This document shows, one piece after another, positions 24,573-33,206 of a DNA stretch of 64,000 bases (position 1 is its first letter; the number at the start of each line of letters is the position of its first letter). The position numbers and the translations under genes are program-made. The stretch spans positions 1-64,000 of the forward strand of contig JADJYX010000026.1 in the NCBI GenBank assembly GCA_016719535.1. Direction: 5' to 3'. The stretch is from Rubrivivax sp. (lineage in GTDB: Bacteria; Pseudomonadota; Gammaproteobacteria; Burkholderiales; Burkholderiaceae_C). The notes beneath the pieces were generated by a model. It was not told the DNA's origin and ran no database searches. It saw only the letters and a list, made by a program, of their open reading frames with translations.

Positions 24573-25737
24573 CTGCCGGCGCTGCGCCTGCGCCGGCCAG
24601 CAGCCAGGCGGCACTGAGCAGCAGCGCGATCGTCGCCAGCGCGCTGCCCAGCGCGATGGCATCGACGCCCGGCGGCAGCCAGGGGCCGGCCAGGCGCACC
24701 AGCAGCGGGCCGGCGATCTGCCCGGCGGCGAAGGCGCTGGTCAGCCGCGCCAGCAGGCCCATGGGCGCCGCGGGCTCGATCTCGCGTGCCAGTTGCAGGC
24801 CGGCCATGGTGGTGACCATGAAGGTGCCGCCCACCAGCACCGCGGCCGCCGCCAGCGCCACCGGTGCCCGGCTGAGCAGCGGCAGCGCGGCGCCCAGCGC
24901 CATCACCGCCTGCGCGATGCCCCACAGGCGGCGCCGCGGCCAATGCGCGCACCAGCGTGCCGCCACCAGCACCGACAGCGCGGCCGCCAGCCCGAACAAG
25001 GGCCAGGCGAGGCCGAAGATGCGCGGATCGTCGACCTGCTGGCGCGCCATCACCGGCAGGAAGGTGGCCGGCACGATATAGCCGAAGCCGAAGCTGCCAT
25101 AGGCCCAGACCAGCAGGCCTTGCCGGCCACGCGGTGCGTCGGCCGCGGCCGCCGCCGCCGGCGCCACCGGGTCGTCCTGCCCGGCGCGCAGCAGCCACAG
25201 CACGATCGCCATGCCCGCCATCGCCAGCAGCGCCAGCTCGACCCACAGCACAGCCGACGCCTGGTGCCCGCCGACCCAGGCGGCCAGGCCAGCGGCGGTG
25301 ATGCCCAGGCCCACGCCGACATAGAGCCAGCCGCCGCGCGCGGCCTGCCCCTGCAGGGCCAGCTCGCGCAGGCACCAGCTGCTGGCGCCCACCAGCACCC
25401 AGGCGCTGCAGACGCCGGCGCCGCCGCGCAGCAGCCAGGCCAGCGGCGGCTGCACGATCCAGGCCGAGGCCAGCGTCAGCAGCACCACACCGGCCAGCGC
25501 TGCGCGCAGCAGCCGCAGCGGCGCGCGTGCCAGCCGCGCCGCGCTCAACGCCCCGAGCAGATAACCCGCGTAGTTGGCCGCTGCCAGTTCGGCGCCGGTG
25601 GCCGCGTCGATCAGGCCATCGCGCATCATCAGCGGCATCAGCGGCGTGAAGGCAAAGCGGCCGATGCCCATCGCCACCGCCAGCGCCACCAGTCCGGCCA
25701 GCCAGATGGCCGTGATCGAGGGTCGGTCGGGTTTCAT
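24544..25737 (-). CDS. YbfB/YjiJ-family MFS transporter
   Basis: A 397-residue transporter with about 12 helices starting MKPDRPSITAIWLAGLVALA. GIGRFAFTPLMPLMMRDGL near the N-terminus and LAAANYAGYLLGALSAAR are typical of the YbfB/YjiJ group. The substrate is unknown. The start is ATG 25735-25737. It is divergent from rmuC across 85 nt and overlaps the dehydrogenase gene tail to tail by 29 nt. Confidence 0.87.
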   Translation of the reverse strand: MKPDRPSITAIWLAGLVALAVAMGIGRFAFTPLMPLMMRDGLIDAATGAELAAANYAGYLLGALSAARLARAPLRLLRAALAGVVLLTLASAWIVQPPLAWLLRGGAGVCSAWVLVGASSWCLRELALQGQAARGGWLYVGVGLGITAAGLAAWVGGHQASAVLWVELALLAMAGMAIVLWLLRAGQDDPVAPAAAAAADAPRGRQGLLVWAYGSFGFGYIVPATFLPVMARQQVDDPRIFGLAWPLFGLAAALSVLVAARWCAHWPRRRLWGIAQAVMALGAALPLLSRAPVALAAAAVLVGGTFMVTTMAGLQLAREIEPAAPMGLLARLTSAFAAGQIAGPLLVRLAGPWLPPGVDAIALGSALATIALLLSAAWLLAGAGAAPAVSVPPAARG

Positions 25738-25822
25738 GTGTGCGTGGGCCCGGGCCGATTGTTGCGGCAAAGCCGCGGATGGCGGCGGCACTGCAGGGTC
25801 ATCGGCCTGAGACAATCGTCGC

Positions 25823-27115
25823 ATGCCCGATTGGATGCTGGGGGCGCTGCTGGTGCTGGCGGTGCTGAACCTGCTGTTGCTGGCCTGGCTGGCGCTGCGC
25901 CGACACGATGACCGCGCCCTGGCCGATGGCCTCGGCGAACTGCGTTTGTCGCTGCAGGCCGATGCCCAGGTGCTGGAGCGCGAGCTGCGCGACGAACTGG
26001 CGCGCGTGGGCGCGGCGCAGCGGCAGGACCTGTCTGCACTGCAGACCGTGCTGCTGGCGCAGTCGGGTGACCTGGCGCGCACGCAGAACGAGCACCTGCG
26101 CCGCCTGGCCGACGGCAACGAGCGCCGCATGGTCGAGATGCGCACCGCCGTCGAAGCGCGCCTGGCCGCGCTGCAGGACGGCAACGAGAAGAAGCTCGAG
26201 CAGATGCGCGCCACCGTCGACGAGAAGCTGCACGCCACGCTCGAGCAGCGCCTGGGCGAAAGCTTCCGCCAGGTGGCCGAGCGGCTCGAGCAGGTGCACC
26301 AGGGCCTGGGCGAGATGCAGGGCCTGGCGCGTGACGTGGGCTCGCTGTCGCGCGTGCTCAGCGGCGTGAAGACGCGCGGCATCTTCGGCGAGGTGCAGCT
26401 GGGCGCACTGATCGAGCAGGTCTTTACCGCCGGGCAGTACGCCACCCACATCGCCACCGTGCCGGGCAGCAGCGAACGGGTGGAATTTGCGCTGCGCCTG
26501 CCCGGCCAGCGTGCCGATGGCGCCCCGCTGTGGCTGCCGATCGACGCCAAGTTTCCGCGCGAGGACTACGAGCGGCTGCTCGACGCCCAGGAACGGGCCG
26601 ATGCCGCCGGCGCCGAGGTGGCGGCCCGCGCCATCGAGGCGCGGCTGCGGCTGGAGGCGCGCAGCATCCGCGACAAATACCTGGCGCCGCCGCACACCAC
26701 CGATTTCGCGCTGCTGTTCGTGCCCACCGAGGGCCTGTATGCCGAGGTGCTGCGCCGCCCGGGCCTGACCGAGGCGCTGCAGCGCGAATGCAAGGTCATC
26801 GTCGCCGGGCCGACCACGCTGCTGGCGCTGCTCAACAGCCTGCAGATGGGATTCCGCACGCTGGCGCTGGAGAAGCGCTCGGCCGAGGTGTGGGAGGTGC
26901 TGGGCGCGGTGAAGACCGAATTCGGCAAATTCGGCGACGTGCTGGCGCGCACGCGCAAGAAGCTCGAGGAAGCCACCGACACCATCGACGCCGCGCAGTC
27001 GCGCACGCGCGTGATGACGCGCCGGCTCAAGGGCGTGGAGGCCCTGCCCGAGGCGCGGGCGCTGGCGCTGCTGCCGCGCGAGCGCGCCGACGACGAGGAG
27101 GGCGCGGGTGGCTGA
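25823..27115 (+). CDS. rmuC: DNA recombination protein RmuC
   Basis: A 430-residue protein. An N-terminal membrane anchor (about residues 5-25) is followed by a long coiled coil (about 35-175) and the RmuC nuclease-like core: GSLSRVLSGVKTRGIFGEVQ, LPIDAKFPREDYERLLDA and IVAGPTTLLALLNSLQMGF. RmuC limits inversions and rearrangements at short inverted repeats. It overlaps the next gene by 8 nt. Confidence 0.93.
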   Translation: MPDWMLGALLVLAVLNLLLLAWLALRRHDDRALADGLGELRLSLQADAQVLERELRDELARVGAAQRQDLSALQTVLLAQSGDLARTQNEHLRRLADGNERRMVEMRTAVEARLAALQDGNEKKLEQMRATVDEKLHATLEQRLGESFRQVAERLEQVHQGLGEMQGLARDVGSLSRVLSGVKTRGIFGEVQLGALIEQVFTAGQYATHIATVPGSSERVEFALRLPGQRADGAPLWLPIDAKFPREDYERLLDAQERADAAGAEVAARAIEARLRLEARSIRDKYLAPPHTTDFALLFVPTEGLYAEVLRRPGLTEALQRECKVIVAGPTTLLALLNSLQMGFRTLALEKRSAEVWEVLGAVKTEFGKFGDVLARTRKKLEEATDTIDAAQSRTRVMTRRLKGVEALPEARALALLPRERADDEEGAGG

Positions 27116-28307
27116 ACCGGCGGCCGCGCCGGCGGGCTCGCCGATCACCGCGCGCGTGCTGACGGCATTGATCGTCGGCCAGCTCGGTCTGCATGCGGCG
27201 ATGGCCGGGCTGCGCATGGCGATGCCGCTGCAGGCGCTGCGGCTGGGCGCCAGCGCCTGGACGGTGGGCGTGCTGCTGGCGCTGTTTGCCGCCGCGCCGG
27301 TGCTGCTGGCCCTGCATGCCGGCCGGCTGGCCGACCGCCTGGGCTACCACCGCCCGGTGCACATCGCCTCCGGGCTGGCGCTGGCCGGCATGGGCGTGGC
27401 GCTGGCCTCGGTGTGGCTGAGCGGCTGGTGGACGATGGCGGCGCTTTGCGTCGCGGCGAGCCTGACGGGCAGCGCCGCCAACCTGGGCATGCTGACCATC
27501 CAGCGCACCGCCGGGCTGGGCGCGCGCGACGCCACCGAGCGCATGCGCATCTTCAGCTGGCTCGGCGTGGCCCCTTCGTTCAGCAACGTCGTCGGGCCGG
27601 TCGCCGCGGGGCTGATGATCGACGGCACGGGCTTTGCCGGTGCCTACCTGCTGCTGATGGCGCTGCCGCTGGCCACGCTGGCGACCGCGCGCATGGTGCC
27701 GCGGCTGCCGGTGGCCGCCACCACGGCGCGCAGCGACCGCACGGCCTGGGACCTGCTGGCCGCACCGGGGCTGAAGCGGCTGCTGGCGGTCAACTGGCTG
27801 TTCTCGATGTGCTGGGACGTGCACTCGTTCGCGGTGCCCATCCTCGGTCACGAACGCGGCTTCAGCGCCAGCACCATCGGCTTCATCCTCGGCACCTTCA
27901 CGCTGGCGGTGACCGGCATCCGGCTGCTGGTGCCGCTGCTGGCCCACCGCATCGAGGAGGCCAGGGTGCTGGGCGGCGCCATGCTGGGCACGGCGCTGGT
28001 CTTTGCCGCCTATCCCTTCGCCACCAACCCCTGGGTGATGGCCGGCTGCGCGGCGCTGCTGGGCCTGACGCTGGGCGTGGCGCAGCCGCTGATCATGACC
28101 ACGCTGCACCAGGTCACGCCGGACGGCCGCCATGGCGAGTCGCTGGCCTTCCGCTCGATGGCGATCAATGGCTCGAGCACGGTGATGCCGCTGCTCTTCG
28201 GTGCGCTGGGCAGCGCGGCCGGTGCCGCGGTGCTGTTCTGGAGCGTGGGCGCGCTGGTCGGCAGCGGTGCCTGGCTGACGCGGCGGCTGGCGCGCGTCAG
28301 AACCTGA
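27108..28307 (+). CDS. MFS transporter
   Basis: A 399-residue, 12-helix major facilitator protein with GTG start at 27108 inside the end of rmuC. The A-loop motif reads GRLADRLGYHRPVHIASG, close to the consensus, and SWLGVAPSFSNVVGPVAAG marks helix 5. The substrate cannot be inferred; drug or sugar efflux is possible. Its end overlaps the convergent DUF4124 gene by 11 nt. Confidence 0.87.
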   Translation: MAEPAAAPAGSPITARVLTALIVGQLGLHAAMAGLRMAMPLQALRLGASAWTVGVLLALFAAAPVLLALHAGRLADRLGYHRPVHIASGLALAGMGVALASVWLSGWWTMAALCVAASLTGSAANLGMLTIQRTAGLGARDATERMRIFSWLGVAPSFSNVVGPVAAGLMIDGTGFAGAYLLLMALPLATLATARMVPRLPVAATTARSDRTAWDLLAAPGLKRLLAVNWLFSMCWDVHSFAVPILGHERGFSASTIGFILGTFTLAVTGIRLLVPLLAHRIEEARVLGGAMLGTALVFAAYPFATNPWVMAGCAALLGLTLGVAQPLIMTTLHQVTPDGRHGESLAFRSMAINGSSTVMPLLFGALGSAAGAAVLFWSVGALVGSGAWLTRRLARVRT

Positions 28308-28923
28308 TGGTGGGATTGGGCGCGTCGGCCGGCGGGGGCGGCGTGGCCGGCCGCACCGGCTCGGCAGGCACAGGCGGCGCCGCGGGTGTCGCTGGCGCGC
28401 GCGCCACCAGCGGCGTGGCCGGCGGCGGCGTCCAGCCGCGCGGCAGGCGTGAATCGCGCGGATAGCCGGCGGCGTCGAGGTAGCTCGACCAGTCGGCCGG
28501 GTTGAAGCCGCGCAGCGCCTGCGAGCCAACGGTCAGTGACGGAATCGTGCGGCCGCCCGACAGCCGCTCGAGCGCGGCCGAATCCTCGTCGCTGACGATC
28601 TGGCGTTCGGTGTAGGGCACGCCGCGCTGCCGCAGCAACTGGCGCCCGGCTTCGCAGGGTGTGCAGTTGGCGCCCGTATACAGCGCCACCGGGAAGCGCG
28701 CGCTGAGCTGCCGCAACTCGAACGGCAGCCCGACCTCGGCCGCGGCGCTGCCGGCAGCCGGTGCGCCGCTGCGCCCGAGTGGCGACACCCGGGCCGTCTC
28801 GGCCACCGGCGGCCGGTCGGTATAGGTCACGCGGCCATCGGCGTCCACCACCTTGTACTGGGCCAGGGCCGGGCCCGACAGGCCGGTGGCGGTGAGCACG
28901 AGCAGCAGGTGCCGAACGGTCAT
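28297..28923 (-). CDS. Exported DUF4124-glutaredoxin fusion
   Basis: A 208-residue protein with a signal peptide (LLLVLTATGLSGPALA). A DUF4124 motif (YKVVDADGRVTYTDRPP, about residues 22-40) is followed by a glutaredoxin-like domain with the redox pair in TGANCTPCEAGRQLL (about residues 83-97) and TIPSLTVGSQALRGFN. The tail from about residue 165 is Pro/Ala-rich. It should act in the periplasm as a thiol-disulfide protein. CTPC is an unusual pair for a glutaredoxin. The gene lies upstream of nothing obvious, 29 nt after folD. Confidence 0.82.
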   Translation of the reverse strand: MTVRHLLLVLTATGLSGPALAQYKVVDADGRVTYTDRPPVAETARVSPLGRSGAPAAGSAAAEVGLPFELRQLSARFPVALYTGANCTPCEAGRQLLRQRGVPYTERQIVSDEDSAALERLSGGRTIPSLTVGSQALRGFNPADWSSYLDAAGYPRDSRLPRGWTPPPATPLVARAPATPAAPPVPAEPVRPATPPPPADAPNPTIRF

Positions 28924-28952
28924 GGACGAACCCTCTCGACGAGATGCCTTGA

Positions 28953-29804
28953 TTATCCCGCCGTCGCCTCCGCCGCCTCGAGGGTGTTGACGAGCAGCAT
29001 CGCACGCGTCATCGGGCCGACGCCGCCGGGCACCGGCGTGATCCAGCCGGCGACCTGGCGCACGCCCTCGAAGTCGACGTCGCCGCACAGCTTGCCGGCT
29101 TCGTTGCGGTTCATGCCGACGTCGATGACCACGGCGCCGGGCTTGACCATGCCGGCGGTGATCGTGTTGCGCCGGCCCACGGCGGCGACCAGGATGTCGG
29201 CCTGCCGCGTGAAGGCGCCGAGGTCGGGCGTGGCGCTGTGGCAGACGGTGACGGTGGCGTTGGCCTGCAGCAGCATCAAGGCCATCGGCTTGCCGACGAT
29301 GTTGCTGCGGCCGACCACCACCGCGTGCTTGCCGCGCGGGTCCACGCCCGCGGCCTGCAGCATGCGCATGCAGCCGTAGGGCGTGCAGGGCTTGAAACCC
29401 GGCTGGCCGATCGTCAGCGCGCCGGCACTGGCGACGTGGAAGCCATCGACGTCCTTGGCCGGCGCGATGGTGGCGATGACCTTGCTGGCGTCGATGTGCG
29501 ACGGCAGCGGAAGTTGCACCAGGATGCCGTGCACCGTGGGATCGGCATTGAGCGCGCGGATGCGCGCCAGCAGCGCGGCCTCCGACAGGTCGGCCGGCAG
29601 CCGGTCGAGGATCGAGCGCATGCCCACGCCTTCGCAGTCGGCCACCTTGTGCTTGACATAGACCTGCGACGCCGCGTTGTCTCCGACCAGGATCACCGCC
29701 AGCGCCGGCTGCACGCCGCGCGCCTGCAGGGCAGCCACGCGGGTGGCCACCTCGCCGCGGATGTTCGCCGCCAGCGCGTTGCCGTCGATCAGTTGTGCCG
29801 TCAC
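28953..29804 (-). CDS. folD: Methylenetetrahydrofolate dehydrogenase/cyclohydrolase
   Basis: A 283-residue FolD that converts methylene-THF to formyl-THF. Motifs are YVKHKVADCEGVGM, VQLPLPSHID and GKHAVVVGRSNIVGKPMALM. The active-site Lys is the first Lys of VKHK. GTG at 29802-29804 is the likely start, as GGAG lies 7 nt upstream and it gives MTAQLIDGNALAANIR. It works in the same one-carbon network as the glycine cleavage operon found later in the window. Confidence 0.95.
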   Translation of the reverse strand: MTAQLIDGNALAANIRGEVATRVAALQARGVQPALAVILVGDNAASQVYVKHKVADCEGVGMRSILDRLPADLSEAALLARIRALNADPTVHGILVQLPLPSHIDASKVIATIAPAKDVDGFHVASAGALTIGQPGFKPCTPYGCMRMLQAAGVDPRGKHAVVVGRSNIVGKPMALMLLQANATVTVCHSATPDLGAFTRQADILVAAVGRRNTITAGMVKPGAVVIDVGMNRNEAGKLCGDVDFEGVRQVAGWITPVPGGVGPMTRAMLLVNTLEAAEATAG

Positions 29805-29863
29805 GGTGATGCTCCAGAACAAAGGCCGCTACGCGAGCGGCCTTGATCGATGACTGCGCAGGC

Positions 29864-30487
29864 TCAAGCCTTGGCCGGGGCGCCGAGTGCGATCTTCAGC
29901 AGGTCGGCCACGGTATTGGCGTTGAGCTTTTCCATGATGTTGGCGCGGTGCGCCTCCACCGTCTTGATGCTGATGCCGAGGTCGTCGGCGATCTGCTTGT
30001 TCAGGCGGCCGGCGACGATGCGCTCGAGCACCTGCGCCTCGCGCGTGGTCAGGCGCGAGAGCAGCGCGTCACGGCTGGCCTGTTCCTGGTGCTGGCTGAA
30101 GGCGCTGCGCGCCTGGTCGAGCATGCGCTCGACCAGCGACAGCAGTTCTTCTTCCTTGAAGGGCTTCTCGATGAAGTCCATCGCGCCCTTCTTCATCGTC
30201 GTCACGGCCATCGGCACGTCGCCATGGCCGGTGATGAAGACGATGGGCAGCGGGCTGCGCCGCTCCAGCAGCCGGTCCTGCAGTTCGAGGCCGCTCATGC
30301 CTTCCATGCGGATGTCGGCGATCAGGCAGGCGACCTCGCGCGGGTCGAAGCGCGAGAGGAACGATTCCGAGGAATCGAAGCACTTGACGCGGTAGTCCTT
30401 GCCTTCGAGCAACCACTGCAGCGAATCACGCACCGCCTCGTCGTCATCGACCACGTAGACGGTGCCTTTCTTGGGGATCAGGCTCAT
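29864..30487 (-). CDS. FixJ/NarL-type response regulator
   Basis: A 207-residue regulator: a receiver domain with VYVVDDDEAVRDSL, phospho-acceptor Asp58 in LIADIRMEGMSG and VFITGHGDVPMAV, then a LuxR-type helix-turn-helix (LTTREAQVLERIVAGRLNKQ...KTVEAHRANIMEKL). The start at 30485-30487 overlaps the end of the kinase gene by 4 nt, so the two are a pair. The operon is divergent from aceE, which makes the pyruvate dehydrogenase operon a candidate target, but this is only positional evidence. Confidence 0.9.
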   Translation of the reverse strand: MSLIPKKGTVYVVDDDEAVRDSLQWLLEGKDYRVKCFDSSESFLSRFDPREVACLIADIRMEGMSGLELQDRLLERRSPLPIVFITGHGDVPMAVTTMKKGAMDFIEKPFKEEELLSLVERMLDQARSAFSQHQEQASRDALLSRLTTREAQVLERIVAGRLNKQIADDLGISIKTVEAHRANIMEKLNANTVADLLKIALGAPAKA

Positions 30488-33048
30488 TCGGAAGTGACGG
30501 CTGGGTTCGGGGCAGCGTCGGCGCGGAGCGCCGGGCCTTCGGTGCGCGCAGGCAATTCGACGGGCAGCGTGAACGAAAAACGGCAGCCGACGACGGTGTC
30601 GGCATTGTAGAGGTTCTGCGCCCGCATCCGGCCGCGGTGTGACTCCACGATCGAGCGGCACAGCGACAGCCCGATGCCCAGGCCTTCGGCCTTGGTCGAG
30701 AAGAAGGCCTCGTACAGGCGGCCGATCATCTCGTCCTTCAGGCCGGGGCCCATGTCGGTGACGCTGAATTCGATCACGCCGCCTTCGTCGGCGGTGTGGC
30801 GCGGCACGACGCGCAATTCGATGTGCCGGCGCGTCGGCGGCAGCCCGGCGCCGTCGATCGCCTCGGCAGCATTCTTCAGCAGGTTGAGCACCACCTGCTC
30901 GATGAGGATGGGGTCGACCAGCAGTTCGGGCAGGTGCTGCGCCACGTAGGTGTGGATGGATACGTTGCGCCGGCGCAGTTCGATGCCGGCGAGGTCGACC
31001 GCATCCTCGATGATCTGGTGCGCCTGCGCCGGCTGGCGCTGCGGCTCGCTGCGCTTGACGAAGGCGCGGATGCGCTTGATGACCTGGGCCGCGCGCTCGG
31101 CCTGGCGCGCCGTCTTCAGCAGCGCGGCGACGAGGTCGTCGCGCTCGATGCTGCCGGCGCGCACGCGCGAGACCATGCCGTTGCAGTAATTCGTGATCGC
31201 CGTCAGCGGCTGGTTGAGCTCGTGCGCCACCGACGACGCCATCTCGCCCATCGTCACCAGCCGGCTCGTCACCTGCGCCTTCTCGGCCTGCGCGGCAGCC
31301 TGTTCCTCGGCGCGGCGGCGTGCGCTGATGTCGGTGGCGATCAGCATCTGCGCCAGCCGGCCGTCGGTCCACTGCAGATAACGCGAGCGCACGTCGAACC
31401 ATTTCTGCATGGTGTCGATGAAGACCTCGCGCGGGTTGGTGCCCATCTCGGTGAGCTCCTGCGCCGGCAGGCCCGAGAGCTGGTCCACGGAGTCCTCGCC
31501 ATCACCGGCGTAGTCCATCGCGCCGCTGCCGGCCAGCAGCGCGTGGCCGCGTGCGTCGCCGCCGAACCACAGGCGATAGCTGCGGTTGGTGAACAGCAGT
31601 TCGCCCTGCTGCACCGACATCACCGACACCGAGGCGTCCAGGCCTTCGAGCACGGTGGTGAAGCGCTCGTGGCTGGCCGAGAGCTGGTCGCGGATGCGCT
31701 TGGCCTCGGTGATGTTGGTCATGCTCGTCATCCAGCCGGTCTGCTGGCCGCGCGGGTCGATCAGCGGGCTGACATACATGCGCGCGTCGAAGCGGCTGCC
31801 GTCCTTGCGCATCACCTTGACCTCGATGCCGCCGGTGGGGCTGCGCCCCTGCAGCTCCTGCTGCAGCAGGCGCGTGTTCTCGTCGATGCGCTCCGGCGGC
31901 CAGTAGGGATAGGGCGGCAGCCTGCCGACCAGCTCGGACTCTGCATAGCCCGTCATCTGGCAGAAGGCGGCATTGACATAGCTGACGCGGCCCTCGAGGT
32001 CCATCGCGCGCATGCCGGTGGGCATGGAGTTTTCCATCGCGCGCCGGAAATTGGTCTCCTGCACCAGCGCCGACTGGATCTGGGCGCGGCGACGCATGTG
32101 GCGCCAGGCACCCAGCAGCATCCACACCGTCAGCACCGACAGCGCCACCACCATCCAGAACAAGGTGTTGCTGATGAGGCCGATGGAGGTGCGCCAGCCC
32201 TGGCCGCGCAGGTTGAGGCCGATCGCCGACGGGCCCAGCGGCGCCTCGTTGAGGATCGGCGCGCGGCGGCTGGCCTGGCCCGGCGACTCCGTCACCGTGC
32301 TGGCCAGCACCTGGTGCCGGTCGTCGGTGACGGCCACGGCATGCCGACGCACGACGTCCGACGGCACGTGCTGGCGCAGCAGCGTCTCGACCGAATACTC
32401 GACCATCAGCGCGCCGGCGAAGGTGTTGCGCTCGATCAGCGGCAGGTAGAGCTGGAAGACGGGCTGTCCCGCGCTCGAGAGGAAGTGACGCGAGTAGGTC
32501 GGCTGCCGGCTTTCCCAGGCGGCGCGGAAGGCCAGTTCGGGCTCGTTGTCGCGGCCGGCCTTGGGCAGCGAGGGGTCCGGTGTGGCCGGGCCGGTGAGCG
32601 ATTCGGGCAGGTAGAGCAGCGGGTAGTGGGTGGCCTTGGGGTTGCGCCGCGCCCCGAGCCAGTTCAGGTGCGTGACCTCGGGGCGCTCACGCGCGAAGTC
32701 CGCCGCCAGCGCCGCGAACGAGACCTGGTCGACATCGCGCGTGACGAGCTCTCGCGCCAGGCGGATGAGTTGCTCCTGGTTCTGGATCAGCCGCAGGTTG
32801 ATCTGCTGCTGCGTGATCTCGGTGTCGCGCTTGACGGACTCGGTCTCGCGCTCGATTTCCTCATTGCGCAGGTACCAGAAGGAAGAAATGATGGCGGCCA
32901 GGAACAGCAGCACCGAAAACAACGGGGCCAGCGTGGCCAGGCGATCCTGGCGGGCCGGCGTCTGGCGGCGCCACCACAGGCCGAACAGCCGGCGCGCGTC
33001 GGGCAGGGCGGTCGACGCCGTGGTGCTGAGGCTGCGGGGGCTGGGCAT
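30484..33048 (-). CDS. DctB-like sensor histidine kinase with PAS domains
   Basis: An 854-residue kinase starting at ATG 33046-33048 (MPSPRSLSTTAST). Helix one covers about residues 38-60 and is followed by a large periplasmic double-PDC-like region (EQLIRLARELVTRDV, RAAWESRQPTYSRHFLSSAG). Helix two lies near residues 310-330. Two PAS domains follow (FRRAMENSMPTGMRAMDLEG and HERFTTVLEGLDASVSVM). The dimerisation/phosphorylation His is in SSVAHELNQPLTAITNYCNG, and the ATP-binding part has NLLKNAAEAID and GLGIGLSLCRSIVESH. A small carboxylate ligand would suit the PDC-like fold and the neighbouring pyruvate dehydrogenase genes. Confidence 0.9.
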   Translation of the reverse strand: MPSPRSLSTTASTALPDARRLFGLWWRRQTPARQDRLATLAPLFSVLLFLAAIISSFWYLRNEEIERETESVKRDTEITQQQINLRLIQNQEQLIRLARELVTRDVDQVSFAALAADFARERPEVTHLNWLGARRNPKATHYPLLYLPESLTGPATPDPSLPKAGRDNEPELAFRAAWESRQPTYSRHFLSSAGQPVFQLYLPLIERNTFAGALMVEYSVETLLRQHVPSDVVRRHAVAVTDDRHQVLASTVTESPGQASRRAPILNEAPLGPSAIGLNLRGQGWRTSIGLISNTLFWMVVALSVLTVWMLLGAWRHMRRRAQIQSALVQETNFRRAMENSMPTGMRAMDLEGRVSYVNAAFCQMTGYAESELVGRLPPYPYWPPERIDENTRLLQQELQGRSPTGGIEVKVMRKDGSRFDARMYVSPLIDPRGQQTGWMTSMTNITEAKRIRDQLSASHERFTTVLEGLDASVSVMSVQQGELLFTNRSYRLWFGGDARGHALLAGSGAMDYAGDGEDSVDQLSGLPAQELTEMGTNPREVFIDTMQKWFDVRSRYLQWTDGRLAQMLIATDISARRRAEEQAAAQAEKAQVTSRLVTMGEMASSVAHELNQPLTAITNYCNGMVSRVRAGSIERDDLVAALLKTARQAERAAQVIKRIRAFVKRSEPQRQPAQAHQIIEDAVDLAGIELRRRNVSIHTYVAQHLPELLVDPILIEQVVLNLLKNAAEAIDGAGLPPTRRHIELRVVPRHTADEGGVIEFSVTDMGPGLKDEMIGRLYEAFFSTKAEGLGIGLSLCRSIVESHRGRMRAQNLYNADTVVGCRFSFTLPVELPARTEGPALRADAAPNPAVTSE

Positions 33049-33206
33049 TGGCGCGATTATCCGGTCGCCGGTGTGCGCAGGCGGCTCTGGCGCCAAAGTC
33101 TGGCTCGATAGTTCACATCATGAAATGCATAGGCGCTATTTGAAATTTGATCGACTTGTGCGAAACTGCGCGCCGTTCCAGAACCAGCCCCAACCAGGAG
33201 ACAAGC
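33049..33206. promoter_or_regulatory. Divergent promoter region, sensor kinase / aceE
   Basis: 158 nt between divergent genes with a marked AT-rich core (33110-33170). The core includes CATCATGAAATGCAT and ATTTGAAATTTGATCGA, both partly palindromic. This is the likely place for aceE promoter and regulator sites. GGAG at 33197-33200 is the aceE ribosome site. Confidence 0.5.

Noticed and set aside
30796..33111. Rightward open frame of about 770 codons antisense to the sensor kinase
   Set aside because: It has low-complexity His/Gln/Arg composition and no motifs.
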